Of a stretch of DNA of 64,000 nucleotides, positions 1 to 12,921 are shown one piece after another. A program made the position numbers and the translations under genes. Location: positions 434,001-498,000 of the forward strand of contig NW_006767438.1 in the NCBI RefSeq assembly GCF_000264995.1, given 5' to 3'. Numbering within the stretch: the stretch's first letter is position 1; every line of letters starts with the position of its first letter. Under the pieces are notes generated by a model. It had not been told where the DNA came from. It did not search any database and saw nothing but the letters and a program-made list of their open reading frames with translations. The DNA comes from Punctularia strigosozonata HHB-11173 SS5 (Eukaryota; Basidiomycota; Agaricomycetes; Corticiales; Punctulariaceae).

Positions 1-4
1 CGAA

Positions 5-304
5 CTACGCGGGGTGAGGCAACATCTATCAGCACAGACGTACATATGAGCATACAACTCAGCCACGCACTCGGTTTAAATGTTGCAACATCAACTCCCG
101 GTGTTGAGCCCCGACATCGGCGCTCGTGGCAAGCAATTCATCCAGCTGTGCACGAGCCGCAGACCTGTAGGACTGTTTCATAGCTTTCCAGTCTTGCACG
201 CTATCAATCGAGATGCGTTGGTGGTCCTCCCTGGTCACGTCCATTTCTTTCTCATAGCAAAGGTGGTGGGTTGATCGCGGAGAAGGCGAGACGAACGCGA
301 TCAA
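5..304 (-). CDS. small unidentified protein at left edge
   Basis: An open frame starts at 304, with a second Met at 244 that opens MDVTREDHQRIS. It encodes about 78 residues rich in Ala, Gln, Arg and Glu that should be mostly helical. A plausible GTGCGT donor follows codon LNR at position 71, and a GATAG acceptor lies at 26. That 45-nt intron would join a last exon ending in TAG at 5, giving a protein of about 60-84 residues. If that acceptor is not used, the gene runs out of the window. The gene diverges from SEC5, with about 180 bp between start codons. I do not recognise the family. The coding call rests on the long frame, the splice signals and the divergent layout. Confidence 0.4.
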
Positions 305-485
305 CGCGTCTTATATAGCGCGACGTGCGCGCGTCAAATTCGTGATCAAATTCGTTTGCGGTAACCGCTGCAGAGCCGCTACGCTGCGGTCATCTCGCAG
401 ACACCCCGGTGTCCATGATCCTCGATACCTCCTGTGACCGACTCCACGCAGACCGCTAGGCCGATAATCCCATTGCCCGTGTATA

Positions 486-3400
486 ATGGGCAAGCTCAAC
501 TTCGATGTCGACGAGGAGACGCTACTGAAGACGTACAAACTCTCGTCCTTGAACCCTAGGTAAGGTTGGCAGCCTCATCGCGTTTTCGAGCAATGTACCA
601 ACAGATACGCCCCTGTTCAGGAAATGGGAAGAAGTTGATCGTGAACTGGACGATGCCGCCGTCATGAGCCCGGCTGGCGGCGAGTCAGAAGTCGCAGATC
701 CGTTAGGCTTGGGTGCGGTCATCGAGTGAGTAACTCTCGATCACTCGTATCCTACCAGTGCATTGACGGAACGATGAAGCCTGAAGTCCATGGACACGCA
801 AACCAGTCAGTACCATGCATGAAATCACTCGCAACCCGCGCTCATGAACGCACAGAGGCCGCGACCTTGATCTCCTCAAAATCATTTGACCCGAAACAAT
901 TCCTCTCCGTCATACACCCTGACGCAAGCTACCAAGACCTCTCATCCGGTATCCAGCATCTCAAACGCACCATTGACGCTCGCTCAGAAGCCATTCGCGT
1001 CCTCGTCGAAGACAACTTCGATCGTTTCGTCGCCGTGAAAGCATCCACTGATGGTACGATTGTCCTCCATCTCTCATGGCCCCGCATTCAACAATACGTT
1101 CTCCAGCTCTGTATGCTGAGATGAAGGAAGGGCCTTTGAAAGAGGATGCAGAGTTCGGGTCCAAACAACTTCGCGAAGAGCTGAAACGTGAGTTTGTTCA
1201 TTCCATGCTCAAGACCGTGACCGAAGAATCGAGATGCGCGATGCAGATGCTGCGACAAAGGCGAATCAAGTCTTCATCCCTGTACTCGAGAACGCGTCCA
1301 AAGCGCAGAAGCTGCGCACAACGCTGGGCGTTTTCGAGCGATCGAAGTTCTTCTTCAACCTTCCCGGCTCCTTGGTCGAGCTGATTGCGATGGTTCGCGC
1401 ACTTGTCTCGTTTCGTCCGATGGAATCTCATCACATGGATCACAGGGTAAATACGACGCTGCGCTGCGAGACTACAAGAAGGGCAAATTCATGTTGGAGT
1501 CACGTCCTGGCCAACTGCTTCCGATCGGTGAACAGCCCTCACCCCATTTATGCGCAAAGAGCAACCCGTGACACGTCTTACTCAGGCGCCAAGAAGGATG
1601 GTCAAAACAAAGCTTCTGCGGAGCAGCAGCAGAAGCGCATCCTAGACAAAGTCTGGGGTGCTGTCGAAAAGCCCATGAGCGAAATGCGCTCCATGCTTTA
1701 CGCCAAACTACGGGATCCTAAACGCAGTGTCGAGGAACAGGAGAAGACCATAGAGCGCGTCAAATCTATCGTTCTTGAGGGTTATAGATCGCTGATGCCT
1801 GGTGGTTAGGATACTCCTCGAACTCGAAACCGCGGAGGACCCGGCTTGGACATACTTGGACAGCCAACACCAGCACATATTGGAGAAAATGAATAGGGCC
1901 TACCGTGTCTCCACTGCAACGGTGGAATGTGAGCGTTGGTTGCCTTTGGTGAGACTATGCCTGACACTCGCCCTCATCTAGCGGTGAAAGATAAAACATC
2001 ACCAAATATCAGTGGGCCCGATATCCTTAGCTCGCTTTTGTCCGCACAACTCTCGCAATGCCTCAGCGCATCAGAGACCAAGCAGGCCGAAACTGTTATC
2101 GGTGCTTTTCTCTCGCTGTGTCGTCTCATTCCCATTAGCTAAGATCTTGACGTAGCACAATCCGGGGGGCACGAGGTGTGGACGGCGATCATCGACTTGA
2201 TCAAGAGCGTCTCCGAGGCGATGCTCTCCGCGTTCCCCAACTTTTGGCGAATTTCAAGAGGTTTCCTCGACGGCAAGTTGAAGAAGGTCAGGCTGTTGTT
2301 TCTTTTCGCGAAGTGATCCTTCACATGCGCACTACTAGTCCTCTGGGTCGACATCGCGGCGCAGCCCAAACCAAGTACGGACCATGGCGCTCGACATCGT
2401 CAAGCTCTACATCTCGCTCCTCTCTGAAGCCTTCGTGTTGACGGACATGCGCTCTGCGGGCAGTAGCGTCACGCCGCTGCTCCTACCCAAACACTCGAAC
2501 GTGATCACGACGGGCCATTACCTGATGAAGGCGCTTGCAGAAATACAAGACACTGTCAACGAGGTGCTGGGAATGGAGCTAGGAAACGAAGCGAGCTCGG
2601 TGTTAAAGAATCTGCTGGAGAGCGCGCGATGGAAATTCGAGGACGTGCTTGTGCAGGCGTGGCAACGAGGTGCGGTCCATTATCCTTGCCTATCGTGCTC
2701 GCTGAATGATAACAAACGATTCGGCGCAGACGCGAACATCTTCTACCACTTAGAAACATGGACGGCAAACTCGTCTGAACCTTCGACGACGCTCTACCTC
2801 AACCAGATTCAGCTTTTCCAGCGCCAAATCACCACATCCGCGTTCAAGCTTGCCGGTGCGGTGGACCTGACGTCCTCGTCGTCGAGGGGGCCCGCGAAGC
2901 AATACCCTGTCGCGCAAGAGTTCGTCGTCAAGATTACGAAGGCGTTCTTGGACTCGATGTACGCGTTCTTGGACGGACTCGTGCACCTGGCCTCGGACGA
3001 GTCACCCGCAGTAGGCGTGGCTTCTACTTCAGGGAAGACACAAACGATGGGAAGAGGTAGTGCTGTGCTTGGGGGGACGAATCCGTTGGAGCTATTGGAT
3101 CTGTCTGACGCGGTACGTTTTCATACGGCCTTGCCCTTCAGTAATGTGTTACTTATGCCCATGCCATGCCATGCAGAACACACGTTTACTCTTAGTGATT
3201 TCCAATTTTGAATATCTCTCGCGCGTCATGATACCCAGCATGGTGAACGAACTCGAAACCGGAGTAGGCATCACCATGACCAACGATAAAGAGGTGCGAT
3301 CATTACACCGGATGGCGACAGCGATGTTGTTCAACTCTGTTCTAGACTTTGATGACTGTTGTACAAGAGCTCGACAAGACGCTTTTCGACAGCTATGTCA

Positions 3401-4149
3401 AACCCAAAGCAGCGATCGTAATGGGCCTCGTGCGCAGCGGAATTCTCGACAGCGACATGGACTGGTACGAAACTCCTCAACCAACCGGTAACCTTCCTGC
3501 ATATTGCCATTCTGGACAATCATTTATCCATGGTTATAGAAATCCGACCGTACATGTACGAAACCCTCATGTATCTTGTTAGCGTACACGCGCAAGTCAG
3601 CAGCACAGCGCCTCCGCAGCTCGAGCGTATCATCAACGCCCTCGTCGAGGACATGGCGGACGAGGCATTAATGTGCTTCAAGCAAGTCAAGCGGTTCGGC
3701 ATGGGCGGGATGCTTCGGGTATGTCCTCTCTTTCTCTTCTCTTGGCTTACTGCGTCGTAATAAAACACGGATAGGCAACACTCGAGATCGAGTTCCTGCA
3801 TCAAACCGTCTCGCGCTTCGTGACGCCTTCCGCGGCCAAGACGCTCTCCGAGATCTACAACAAGATCTCGCAGACATACTCGCGCCGTCCAGGCGACGAG
3901 AACTTGCAGGTACACCTTGATGGCGTGAAACGGACGCTGGCCGAAACCCGACGCGCGACGGCAGTCGAGTTTCTGTGCTTCAGGCAGAACAAGTCGAGCT
4001 CGAGCAAGGAGAGCAGGAAGGAGCGGGACAGGGACAGGGAGAAAGCGAGGGACAGGGACAAACTGGCTCCACCGAGACTGAAGGAACGCGATCGGACGAT
4101 CAGCAGCCGGAGTACAGGGTCCAAGACGAGCGAAGCCGGACGGTTCTGA
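486..4149 (+). CDS. SEC5: exocyst complex component Sec5
   Basis: Sec5 is a subunit of the octameric exocyst, which tethers secretory vesicles to the plasma membrane at growing tips. The first exon ([20 protein letters not shown]) splices at 559-560 to an exon starting [11 protein letters not shown]. The next conserved block, at about 880-1060, reads [20 protein letters not shown], then [20 protein letters not shown] and DRFVAVKAS. This is the classic Sec5 N-terminal signature. The frame then continues through several introns of about 50 bp, for example at about 3113-3180 and 3719-3775, into a helical C-terminal part. The tail (about 3990-4149) is a low-complexity stretch of Lys, Arg, Asp, Glu and Ser repeats ending SEAGRF. 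The gene converges with the RMD1-family gene; their stops are about 190 bp apart. The family is certain, most internal exon borders are approximate, and no break is evident. Confidence 0.9.
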
Positions 4150-4339
4150 TGCCGTTGTTGTATTGCTGATTGCGGATGGGAAGCAAGTGTTGGGCGGATT
4201 GTTGTATATACATTGACACTCTGGAAATCATGTAATATTGTACACGGATACGGCCTATCCATGGTCACTTGGTTTTCCGATAGTGACCGTTACGCGTAAC
4301 GTCGAGGTAGGGTATATATATGCAAACACTCGTGCCGAC

Positions 4340-6444
4340 TCATGCAAAGAGATCGACCAATATAGTGATGATTCCGAGAACTGACGCGACATCATCAGCA
4401 ATCGAGCGATAGGAGCATGGATGAAGGAACTAACGAATTTCTACGGCGATCAGGACGATGACAATTTGCTCAAGCCTTTCGGAGTGCCGCGAGGACACCG
4501 ATTCCTTCAGCAGCTGGAGCATGTCTTGCAACACTTCCACACGGGAGTTGAGCAGATTGATCCGTTGTGGGATCTCGAGGTACGAGCGGGCAGCATCATA
4601 AAGTGGTTGAAGATCAGGGTAACTCTGTACGGAATTCGTCAGTTTGTGCAGACTATGAACCTAGAGTATGAGTATGGACTATGCCTTACCCAAAAAACTT
4701 CCTGTGGACGTGAAGCATTCGAGAAAGACAACGTCAGTGAAGGTGCAAAACATGTGTAGCTAAGAAAACGCACAGGAGAGTCGAGGACGGATCCGACGGA
4801 GTTGATATTCGTCCGCAGGAGGAATAACTCACCAATATTCCTCATTATTTCTAGACATCAGTACGGTCAGTCTATAGCTCGTCAAGAGACAAAGGTGGAG
4901 AACCTACCTCTGTGTGGCATCCTAATCTTGCCGGCCTCCGAAATTTGGTCGGGTATGTCTTTTGTCTCTTCAATTGTCGACGAGATGAGCGCCTCAAACT
5001 GCATCGGACATTATTGAAGGCGTATCCATACACAAGATTATTAACATACCAGAGATATTTTGACTGATTGAGATAACGCATGTGACAGGGATAGTTTGGT
5101 CCTAAATTACGCGCCGAATAAGTGAGGGATGCAAACAGTGAAAGTGATCTTAACGCGCACATATATGACGATCCTTTCCGGAGCGTGATCACGTCGTTGT
5201 ATATCCTGGAGGGATGCGTTACATTAATGTCCAGCGGGAGGACAGAACTGTTTTGTACCGTGAATAATTCGCATAATAATAATTCAAATCTTCCATTTCA
5301 ATATCGTCTGGAGCGAGTCTCTCGACTTCGAATCTCTTGCTAAAAGAAGACAACGATGTCAATGCGCGCTGTTGTTAGGCAGGCAAGAAACGACGAACAT
5401 CGACGACAGGAATCGCTTCTCCTGGACCTCAGTCATGCCCCAGATGACCACCGTACCGTACTTGAAAATGAAGATTTCGGCTTCGGTGGGCTTGACAGTG
5501 AACTTCGAGCTCCGCGCTCGCCTGCGTTTTCCTTTCAAGCCTCCATTAGACGCGGTGGCAACATCGGTGGCGCTAGCCCCGACATCGATCTCGCTGGGAT
5601 GTGTCTTGCCGTTGGTCTCCCCTGGCTCGCGCTCCGACGCGGCTTCCTCATCCCGCAGTTCAGGGATGCCGAGGAGATCGCCGGTCTGCACCCCACCATC
5701 GCTAGAGTACTTGGCTGAACGCCGAGGAGGAGGCGGATTGGATTGCTCGCTTGAGGATTGTGGAGGACTGGGATCATAGACGTAGGGCGTGTAGATTACT
5801 TCGTCTATAATCCGGGGGGCAGTGTGATAAGCTGCCTGACGGGCGTGGAAGAACTTCATCAGGTCGTGGAAGCGGTAAGATCTGCATGTGTTCGTACGAA
5901 GTGCGGGCGATCAGGTCACAGAATTCGTAGACTTTGAAAGTAAGTGATATCTTACGTGCAGGTCGCATATGCGGTGACACGCGGCAGGGACTTGGCTTTT
6001 TTCTTCGTGAGACGAAGTGCGTCTCGCCGAGCGGTGCCCTCAGGTATCATCGCAATCTGGTTATACACCTATCCTCATGCACTATCAACTAAAGTTCCAC
6101 TGCACCGTGTATATACGCATAAGACGTACCTCGGCTTCGGGCTCCTCGCTCATCTCATCCCCCATCTCCTCGTCATCTTCATCGTCCTCGCTCTCATCTT
6201 CCTTCCCATTTTCACCGCGTCTTGGTGGTGCACTCTCCGGTCCAGGTGGGATATGGACCACAGCGGGCTGTTGCGGGGCCGTCCCGGTCCCCGCCGCTAC
6301 CACGCTACCTGACGGCGTCGGTTGATCGGGCAGCACCTTCAGTTTCCCTGCGACCTTCGTGCTACGGTTCGCGCCGCGAGCCTTGGGTTCCGTCAAGAAC
6401 AAACCAGTGCTATTCGCGCGCTCCGGTTTTTTCTTGCCGTCCAT
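4340..6444 (-). CDS. RMD1: DUF155 / RMD1-family protein
   Basis: This is a member of the DUF155 family (yeast Rmd1/Rmd8, animal RMND1), membrane-anchored proteins linked to meiotic division in yeast and mitochondrial translation in animals. From the start at 6444 it has a disordered, acidic N-terminal part. The family core follows: EGTARRDALRLTKKKAKSLP, YEFCDLIARTSY, KPTEAEIFIFKYGTVVIWGM, VITLRKGSSYM, GELFLLRTNINSVGSVLDSP and PDLQPLYDAARSYLEIPQR. A simple reading would stop at 4430. However, a GTTAGT donor just before that stop and a CAG acceptor about 50 bp on add a final exon ending LLGIITILVDLFA at 4340. With it the protein regains the hydrophobic tail helix that family members carry. At least five introns are present. 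The longest plus-strand frame here, 4421-4759, is a mirror of this gene. Confidence 0.88.
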
Positions 6445-6800
6445 GGTGAGGTCTATGGCTGATCGGCGTGTTACGGTGCCGCTGATGTTGTTCGCCTTGG
6501 TGGACGCTCAAACCCTGAGAGAACGGTGAATTGGCGTGGCTGTGTTCGTGACGTCGATATACTCATGTCCGAGTCGCACGTTGTCGCCTTGCAAGTTGCA
6601 ATTGCAATCCGCAGGGGCCTGATCTGATACTTATGAGACGACTTGGGCTTAACTATATCTTGCAGACTATGTACGACTTGTAGGTAGACAGATAGCAGTA
6701 TCTATTAGGTAGGTGAGTGCTATACTATCGTAGGTGTGCTTTACGCTTTGGTCGGACCCGCTGCCTTCAAACATCAATTGTCCTCATCTTGCAGGAGTCC
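6445..6800. other. spacer upstream of RMD1-family gene
   Basis: This 356-bp stretch lies between the start of the RMD1-family gene and the stop of the F-box gene. It should hold the RMD1 promoter and the F-box 3' end. I see no coding signal and no strong repeat. Confidence 0.5.
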
Positions 6801-9438
6801 TTATTCTTCATCTGAACATTCCTCTTCGACAAACACCCCAGCTCTAGTCTTCTCGACGTGCATACCGTCGGAGGTGTATGCAACTGGATGACGATATGGC
6901 GGGCTACGAACACGGAAATAATCACGTCCCTCGATTGGCGCTCTGATCGAGTGACTGCAACATCCGTAGGTCAATCAACGTGAATATCCGGTGTAGGGGC
7001 AGAATCAGCGACACCCACCTTCCGTGCAGATGTTGCCGAATGCAAGGCAACTCTTGCTGGCAGACTTCTGTCGGCAGATCGATGCAATGGACGCATTTCC
7101 ACTCGGCGAGTTCCTTGTCGACGTGTCTAACGGAAGAATCATCAGCATTTAGGACATCCGCAACGTGTCCTTCGAATCGCTCTTACCTCTCTGCACGTCG
7201 ATAACGTTCAGCCTCCTCGTCGTCCAAGCGAGTCCATTTGATCTCACTGCCCGCGTGTTTGCGCTGATGTGCGATCTGAATGAGTCACGGTCAGCTTCTA
7301 TCTCCCCGTAGCTTGCAGAACGCTCTCACTGTCATCTTCCACCCCATGACTTTGTCGCACTTCCCGCAGGAAAACAGATAATCGAGTTTGTCCATCTCCT
7401 CCGCCGTCGTCGTGTCCGGATCCAGGCCGCATTGTTCGAGTAATCGCGTCACGAGTCTCCCCGCCGTCCTGTCCAGCTCCAAATCTTCCGGTGTCCAGGT
7501 GACGCGGCACATCCACTCGTCATCATAAGGGTCGAAGTCGTCGTCGGATTCGTCCCAATGGCGTTCCGGCGCGATCTTCGTCCAGCGGTATTCCTCGATC
7601 CTGTGGTGCATGGTCATGTCCCACCACGATTCCGGGGAGCGCCTCAGGCACTCGTGTCCTAGGACGGCTGGATAGAAGAGCGGCGCCTGTGTCACGAAGA
7701 ATTCATCGGTAGCGCCGGCATTATAGGCACCCAACATCGCGGCCATCGCAGCGAAGAGGAAGAAGTTGGGATTCTCCGCCTCATCCGGTTCACAGCATGG
7801 GCATTTGAAAACGGTCTTGGCTAACTTGCACTCCTTGAGAGTCATGTCCAGGGCCTCCAGTTTCCCTTCGCGTGAAAGGGACGAATACTCCGTCTCGTAT
7901 ATGATGGAATACACCTTCTTCATGAGCTGCTTGGTGATGGATTGGCGCCAGCGGGGGATGATATCCGACATGACTTCCAGAACGGGTGCGAACGACTCGA
8001 TCGTGATCTCCTGGGATACAGGAGCCTTGATAATGGAATGTACCTCTTCGAAGCATACGAAGTCCGCCACTTCGGGCAAAAGAAGAAGCTTGCCCTGCTT
8101 CGCTAGGAAGTCAACCTTCCAGCGGTTAAGCGCCTGGCCGGCCACTAGCCTTCTCTTGGAGAGGAGCGATTTCCGATCACGAGCCAAGCGCTCATCTCTG
8201 GCTTTCTCCATCATTCTCACAAGGGGATCGCGGATGTTGTTCCATGCTGTGTTTGACGTTGGCGTTATATTCTATGGATATCGGGGCACATTTTCCGGCT
8301 CACCTCTGTCAGTCAGCTTCCGGTTTTGCTTCACGCGGCTGTCCTGCCACAAGAGGTCCGCCGGGTACAACACCTTGATCTCATCCCCCCATCCCAGGTC
8401 TGTGAGTCTTGCAATGACACTATAGGTTGATGAGCGACCGCGCACACGCATATATGCGCGCGCTCATGAGAACGTACTCCTTGTACCTCTGCTTGCGGAT
8501 CTCACGCAGCTCCGCCGTACGATCTAGCGAGCGAGATTCGGACCACTTTTCACAAAGGCTCGCGTGCTGCGTATTGCTGCCTTCGTATCAGGGTCCGAGG
8601 AGCGACAACCATATTACGAACTTCCAGTATAATCTTTACGTCTTGCTTGCGTTGCGATCTGAACGCTTTCTTGTCTTCATCTGTCGGAAGGCCATCGAGC
8701 GCCGCGCGGTAATCATCATAAGCCGATTCAACATATACGTTGATGCCATTATTCTCTTCAAGGGGTAGAAAAGGATGTAAGCCGGTGCCGAAGGTATCGA
8801 AGTCCAAATTGACATACTAATATGGGGTCGGTGGGGTACCTCTGACATGTCATCCTCGGTCTCCTCGAGCCTGTTATCTCGTGAGTAAACCGTGAATCGT
8901 CACGGAACGTATTACACCTACTCGGCCTCAGCACAGCTCGAACATATGCGGCATCGCAAAGGCCAGTCAATCTTACGTACCGTGGCCTTGCAACACAGCT
9001 GCGAGGTGCGTAAGCGTGAAGTCCGATTCTGAAGGCGTACTGTTGACGTACCGAACATAACGGCACGAAAGCGAGACGAGCGTACTGCGCCTCATTCATG
9101 TCGGGCGGCAAGCTCGGCATGCCAGGGACGTTCGCGAATGCGGTCTTCCATATGAAGGCGGAAGAGCGCGCCATGAGCAGCGCGTGAAAGTCCTTGGATG
9201 CCCACGAGAGATGTAGCAGATCTACGGGGTCAAGATGCCGAAAAACCTTTTGGGCACGATCAGCGAAACAAGAACATGGTCACAGTACGTGCTCTCTCAC
9301 CTCTACCATGATATCCAGGGGCAGGATGAGTAGTCCTGCAAGTCTACCTGTCACTCGTGTCCTTCTCCGCCTCTGCGTTGATTCAACTGCAGGAGTGGTA
9401 GTCTCCGAATGAGTGGATATTCTTCTACGTTTGGTCAT
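6801..9438 (-). CDS. F-box domain protein with C-terminal Cys/His pairs
   Basis: The start at 9438 gives a basic N-terminus (MTKRRRIST) followed by the F-box core: LPLDIMVE, an intron, then VFRHLDPVDLLHLSWASKDF and FHALLMARSSAFIWK. F-box proteins of this kind are substrate receptors of SCF ubiquitin ligases. The long middle exon (7291-8220) contains RWTKIAPERHWDESDDDFDP and a FSCGKCDKVMGWK pair. The next exons carry WKCVHCIDLPTEV and a later HLHG, so a Cys2/His2-type metal site is possible. The last exon begins HSIRAPIEGRDYFRVRSPPY and ends EEECSDEE at 6801. At least seven introns are needed. Such F-box proteins are strongly expanded in Agaricomycetes and their targets are unknown. The F-box call is firm, and the full exon chain is my own reading. 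Confidence 0.8.
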
Positions 9439-10368
9439 CCTTCTGTGGCAGAGGAGCCTCAGTCAATATTGATAGCGGTTGAGAGCACTATGACGGATGG
9501 TCCATAGACTTGTCCATGGGACCACTGGATCAATGCATTGTCACGTGAGTAAAGCGTGACCGTCGGACTGGGCTCCTGCGCAGGACTCCGACTCTGCCGC
9601 TGGCCAGTCGCTATCGCCTACAGCGGAATTCCTGAGCGCTCTGGACGATACAACCTGCTCACTACTGTCCCTTCTACTGTATCTCTGCCAATGAACTGGA
9701 TCCCGCTTCGCTAACTCTGAGGCATATCGAACGTTTGAGGGACGATAACTCGGCTTGAGATTACGAGGACATCCTACGGATGGGTGCGCGGCGCACCCTA
9801 TAGCTGCCGGAGAAAGCCACGATTCCTGAGGCTCGTAGCAAAAGACAGCGTATCCGTGATCTGATCACTTCAGTCGACATAATTCTACGTGTTCAGCCAT
9901 AGTTCTACGATACCATATGATGACCATTGACCAGCCTGCATTCTCCCCGGCAGCGACCACGACGCCTGAAGGGGTTCGAGACGCAAGTGCACAGATATTA
10001 CCTCCAGATACACTATCGGTCTAACAGTAGGAAGATCTGCGTGTATCGCGAGGATCTGGCCGCACACGCCACCCTGAAGCCGTCAGCGAACTGTCATAAC
10101 CTTCAACCATGGAGCGGGTCAGCCGGAGTTCGTTTGCTGACTGCAATTCCATCCTTTCTTTCCTCTCAACCCATCTCAGCGCTAGTCGCTGCTCTTCACA
10201 GGTCTGTAATTATGTGAATCATAGCTCCTCAAGGGAATGCTAACATGAATGGCCGGATCTCGCAGTTCTATTCGCGACTGGTCGCCCCCACTCAACTTGC
10301 CAGTCATTCCCTGTTTCATACAACAACCTTATCCCAAAACTACACAACCTGAGCTAGCGGCAATCACG
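9439..10368. other. intergenic region without recognised gene
   Basis: This divergent spacer separates the F-box gene from the secreted protein gene. Only short frames with no family resemblance occur. It should carry both promoters. No repeat or RNA gene was recognised. Confidence 0.5.
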
Positions 10369-12297
10369 ATGCGCCTCCAAATCCTACTCGCCCTAGTCAC
10401 GCTCTCTGGATCCCTGGTGCACGCTTTGCCCGTTCCTCTTTCCCCCGGCCTACAGGCCCGCCACTCAGATAAGAACGAGTCGAAATCTGGTGCTCATGCA
10501 TGGGATGCAGAAGACGACGAAGAATCAGCGCAATTCAGCACTCGCCGGGCACATGCGACCTTTGAGGCTACCTCGACGCGTCACTTAACTGTCGCGGAGG
10601 ATGAACCGGAACAGACTCAAGGCGTCGCCAAAACCCCCCATTTCTCCGCTACAACGCTCACGCACCATACCGAATATGTGTACGAGAAAGCAACCGCGGC
10701 CTCGAAAGCGCCTCATAAGGCATCGGCTTCTCCGAGCGTTCTTGGACTCCCCAAGATTATGAGCGCCCCTACACCCACCGCGGTCAAACCTAAAGCTAAA
10801 GACGCAGTAGCATCCGCTCGGACCAGGGTAGGTGCAGCAGCGCTGCATGTGGAAACCGGCAAGGCGTCTTCGCTGTCCATCGCGAGTGTGGCGAATGAAA
10901 CGCATGATGGCGCGTCCGGTGAGCCAGACATAAAGGAGAAGGCCGAGCGTCTCCCTGCTCAACCCATCCCACCTTCCGTCCCCGCGATGTCCTCATCTGC
11001 GGCTGAGGAGACTCCTAGTCCCTCGGCAGCCGCGACGCGCGTCAAGGGCGAGCACGGTCATAAGAAGGAGAAGGCAGAAGGGTCGTCGAAGAAGGATAAG
11101 GAGAGTCGTGACCTACACAACTCGTCTGTCCCCGGCGTAGACAGTTCCTTGCACCACCCTCGTCAGGAGGCCCCTTCCTCCCCCGAGAGCGGCAACATCA
11201 CCGGGTACATCGACCTTTACGTTCGTATTTCCATTCTGATTTATGATCTCGTACCAGCAATTGATCCCCACCCATATCGTTCGTAGGGTGCTGGTATCAA
11301 CAGCCGCATTGGTCTCATGGCAAGGCTTGGCGTCATCTCACCCGACAGCAAGCCTCAATTCGAGTTCGACCCATCGAGCTGGTCGACACTGACCCTTAGC
11401 CTGATCCAACCCGGTTCTCCGGCTTACACCACCGTCGACACGTCTGGTCTCAAAGAAGACGAAATGCTGGCGACCGTTAGCTTTTCCGGCGCGGAGCAAG
11501 AGCAGCAGGCGCCGGGTCCCGCTCTCTGCGCCGCGTTCGACCCAACCGCCGAGGATCAAGGACAGCTGGTCTTGGACAAGTGTGACGAGGAGAACGCGCA
11601 GCGAAGCCGGATCTTCGTGTGGCAGCGGAGCACCGACAGGCTGAGGCCGACGTGGTACAAGGGGCAAGACGACGGCCAGAACGACTATGGAAACTACAAG
11701 AAGGTCGGCCCGGACTCGTGGACGGTGGCGGGATATCCGGCGGAGGAGGACGAAAGCGAGGGCTCTGCTGCGCAAGACGAGGGCGCAGCGCCGATGCAGC
11801 CGACCTCGGGAATGAGCGCCACATTCCCGACTGCGACCCCGACACCCACGGGTATCGCACTCGAGGCAGCGCCGCCTACGGAGACAGAGCACATGCTCCC
11901 CGCCATGATTGAATCGCTGGCTGTTTATGCTGCGGATACCAGCTCGGCCACGTTTTCCCCGGCCGAGACTGCGGAAGCTACGCCTATTTCTGCCTCAACG
12001 GAATCCTTCTCCCCAAGCTCTTTCAGTTACGCTGTAGCCACTGCTGCTGCGGTTTCCCCAGCCTCGGGTTCGGCGTCGTCAACCATAGTCATCGAGGAGG
12101 CGCCGAGCGCGACACCCACCGGCGACTCACCCTCGGCATCGACCCCCACGCCTTCTTCTACGGCTACAGCTCAGGACGCCGATGGGGCGATGATGATCCC
12201 CATAGCGCTCAAACCGTATGACTTGCGCTTTATCATCGTGGACGAGGACGGTATGGCCACGGAGCCTGAGATATATCTGGACCCGACGATGGAATGA
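10369..12297 (+). CDS. secreted Ser/Thr/Pro/Ala-rich hypothetical protein
   Basis: The start at 10369 was chosen because it opens a clear signal peptide: Met-Arg, a hydrophobic run LQILLALVTLSGSLVHA, then a likely cleavage before LPVP. An in-frame Met at 10249 would bury this signal. Exon 1 is rich in Ala, Ser, Lys and Glu. A GTTCGT donor at 11221 and a TAG acceptor at 11286 join GYIDLY to GAGINSRIGLMARLGVISPD, an ordered segment of about 140 residues that includes DSKPQFEFDPSSWSTL and RIFVWQRSTDRLRPTWY. The C-terminal 200 residues are Thr/Ser/Pro/Ala-rich and probably O-glycosylated. No enzyme motif is seen. I infer a fungal cell-wall or extracellular protein of unknown role. The intron is well supported because it preserves the frame. 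Confidence 0.75.
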
Positions 12298-12921
12298 TCG
12301 TGCCTGCAGTCGTGTGCTGGACGTGATATCGTTAAGGGCTTCTGGAGTAAACCGTAGTCGCTTGCTGTACAGTAGCATTCAATGCAAATCCAGCTCAGAT
12401 GTCTTAATGCCACTGCGTAGATCCTGGGCAGTTCATAAGCGTCCGGCCGCTCGTGCCGCCTTGGATGGAGGCAACTACATTGACACGGTACTTGGTGCCG
12501 ATGGGAGTAACAGAATGACATGAGACCACAGATCAATGGCGTACCACGCTTTTCTCACCGTCGGATGTGGCATTATCCATATCAAGGCGGCGCATAACCC
12601 AATAAAGGATTTCCCGTAGCGCTCGTTCCGATAGACTTCCGCCGATTTTGTTGGCGCCGCAAGGAAGCTATCGCTTTCTTTCCTACATGTTCCGACCGGC
12701 GTAGGAGCCGTTGCCAACCATGGTTGCTCCGTTTGCTTATCGCGATACAACAGTGTAACCACGAGGTGCGCTTGATCCGCCTACGGTACGAGATGTCGCT
12801 AATTTCTGGCAGGGCCCCGTGGCGATACTCGGAGACCATGGCGTATATAAGTCGGACTCGATAGATCTTGGTGCCCCGTGGTTCTATCGGGATCCCACTA
12901 CTCGCTGAATCGACTTTAGCC
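12298..12921. other. spacer with promoter of the permease-like gene
   Basis: This is about 620 bp without a recognised gene. Its right end carries a TATA box (see separate entry) upstream of the next start codon. Confidence 0.5.
12844..12850 (+). promoter_or_regulatory. TATA box of the purine nucleoside permease-like gene
   Basis: TATATAA lies 72 bp upstream of the ATG at 12922, a normal distance for a fungal core promoter. The match is to the consensus only. Confidence 0.5.

Noticed and set aside
4421-4759. Plus-strand 112-codon frame with good splice sites and an upstream TATA-like tract
   Set aside because: The opposite strand reads the RMD1-family C-terminus (PDLQPLYDAARSYLEIPQR and the tail helix), so this is a mirror frame.
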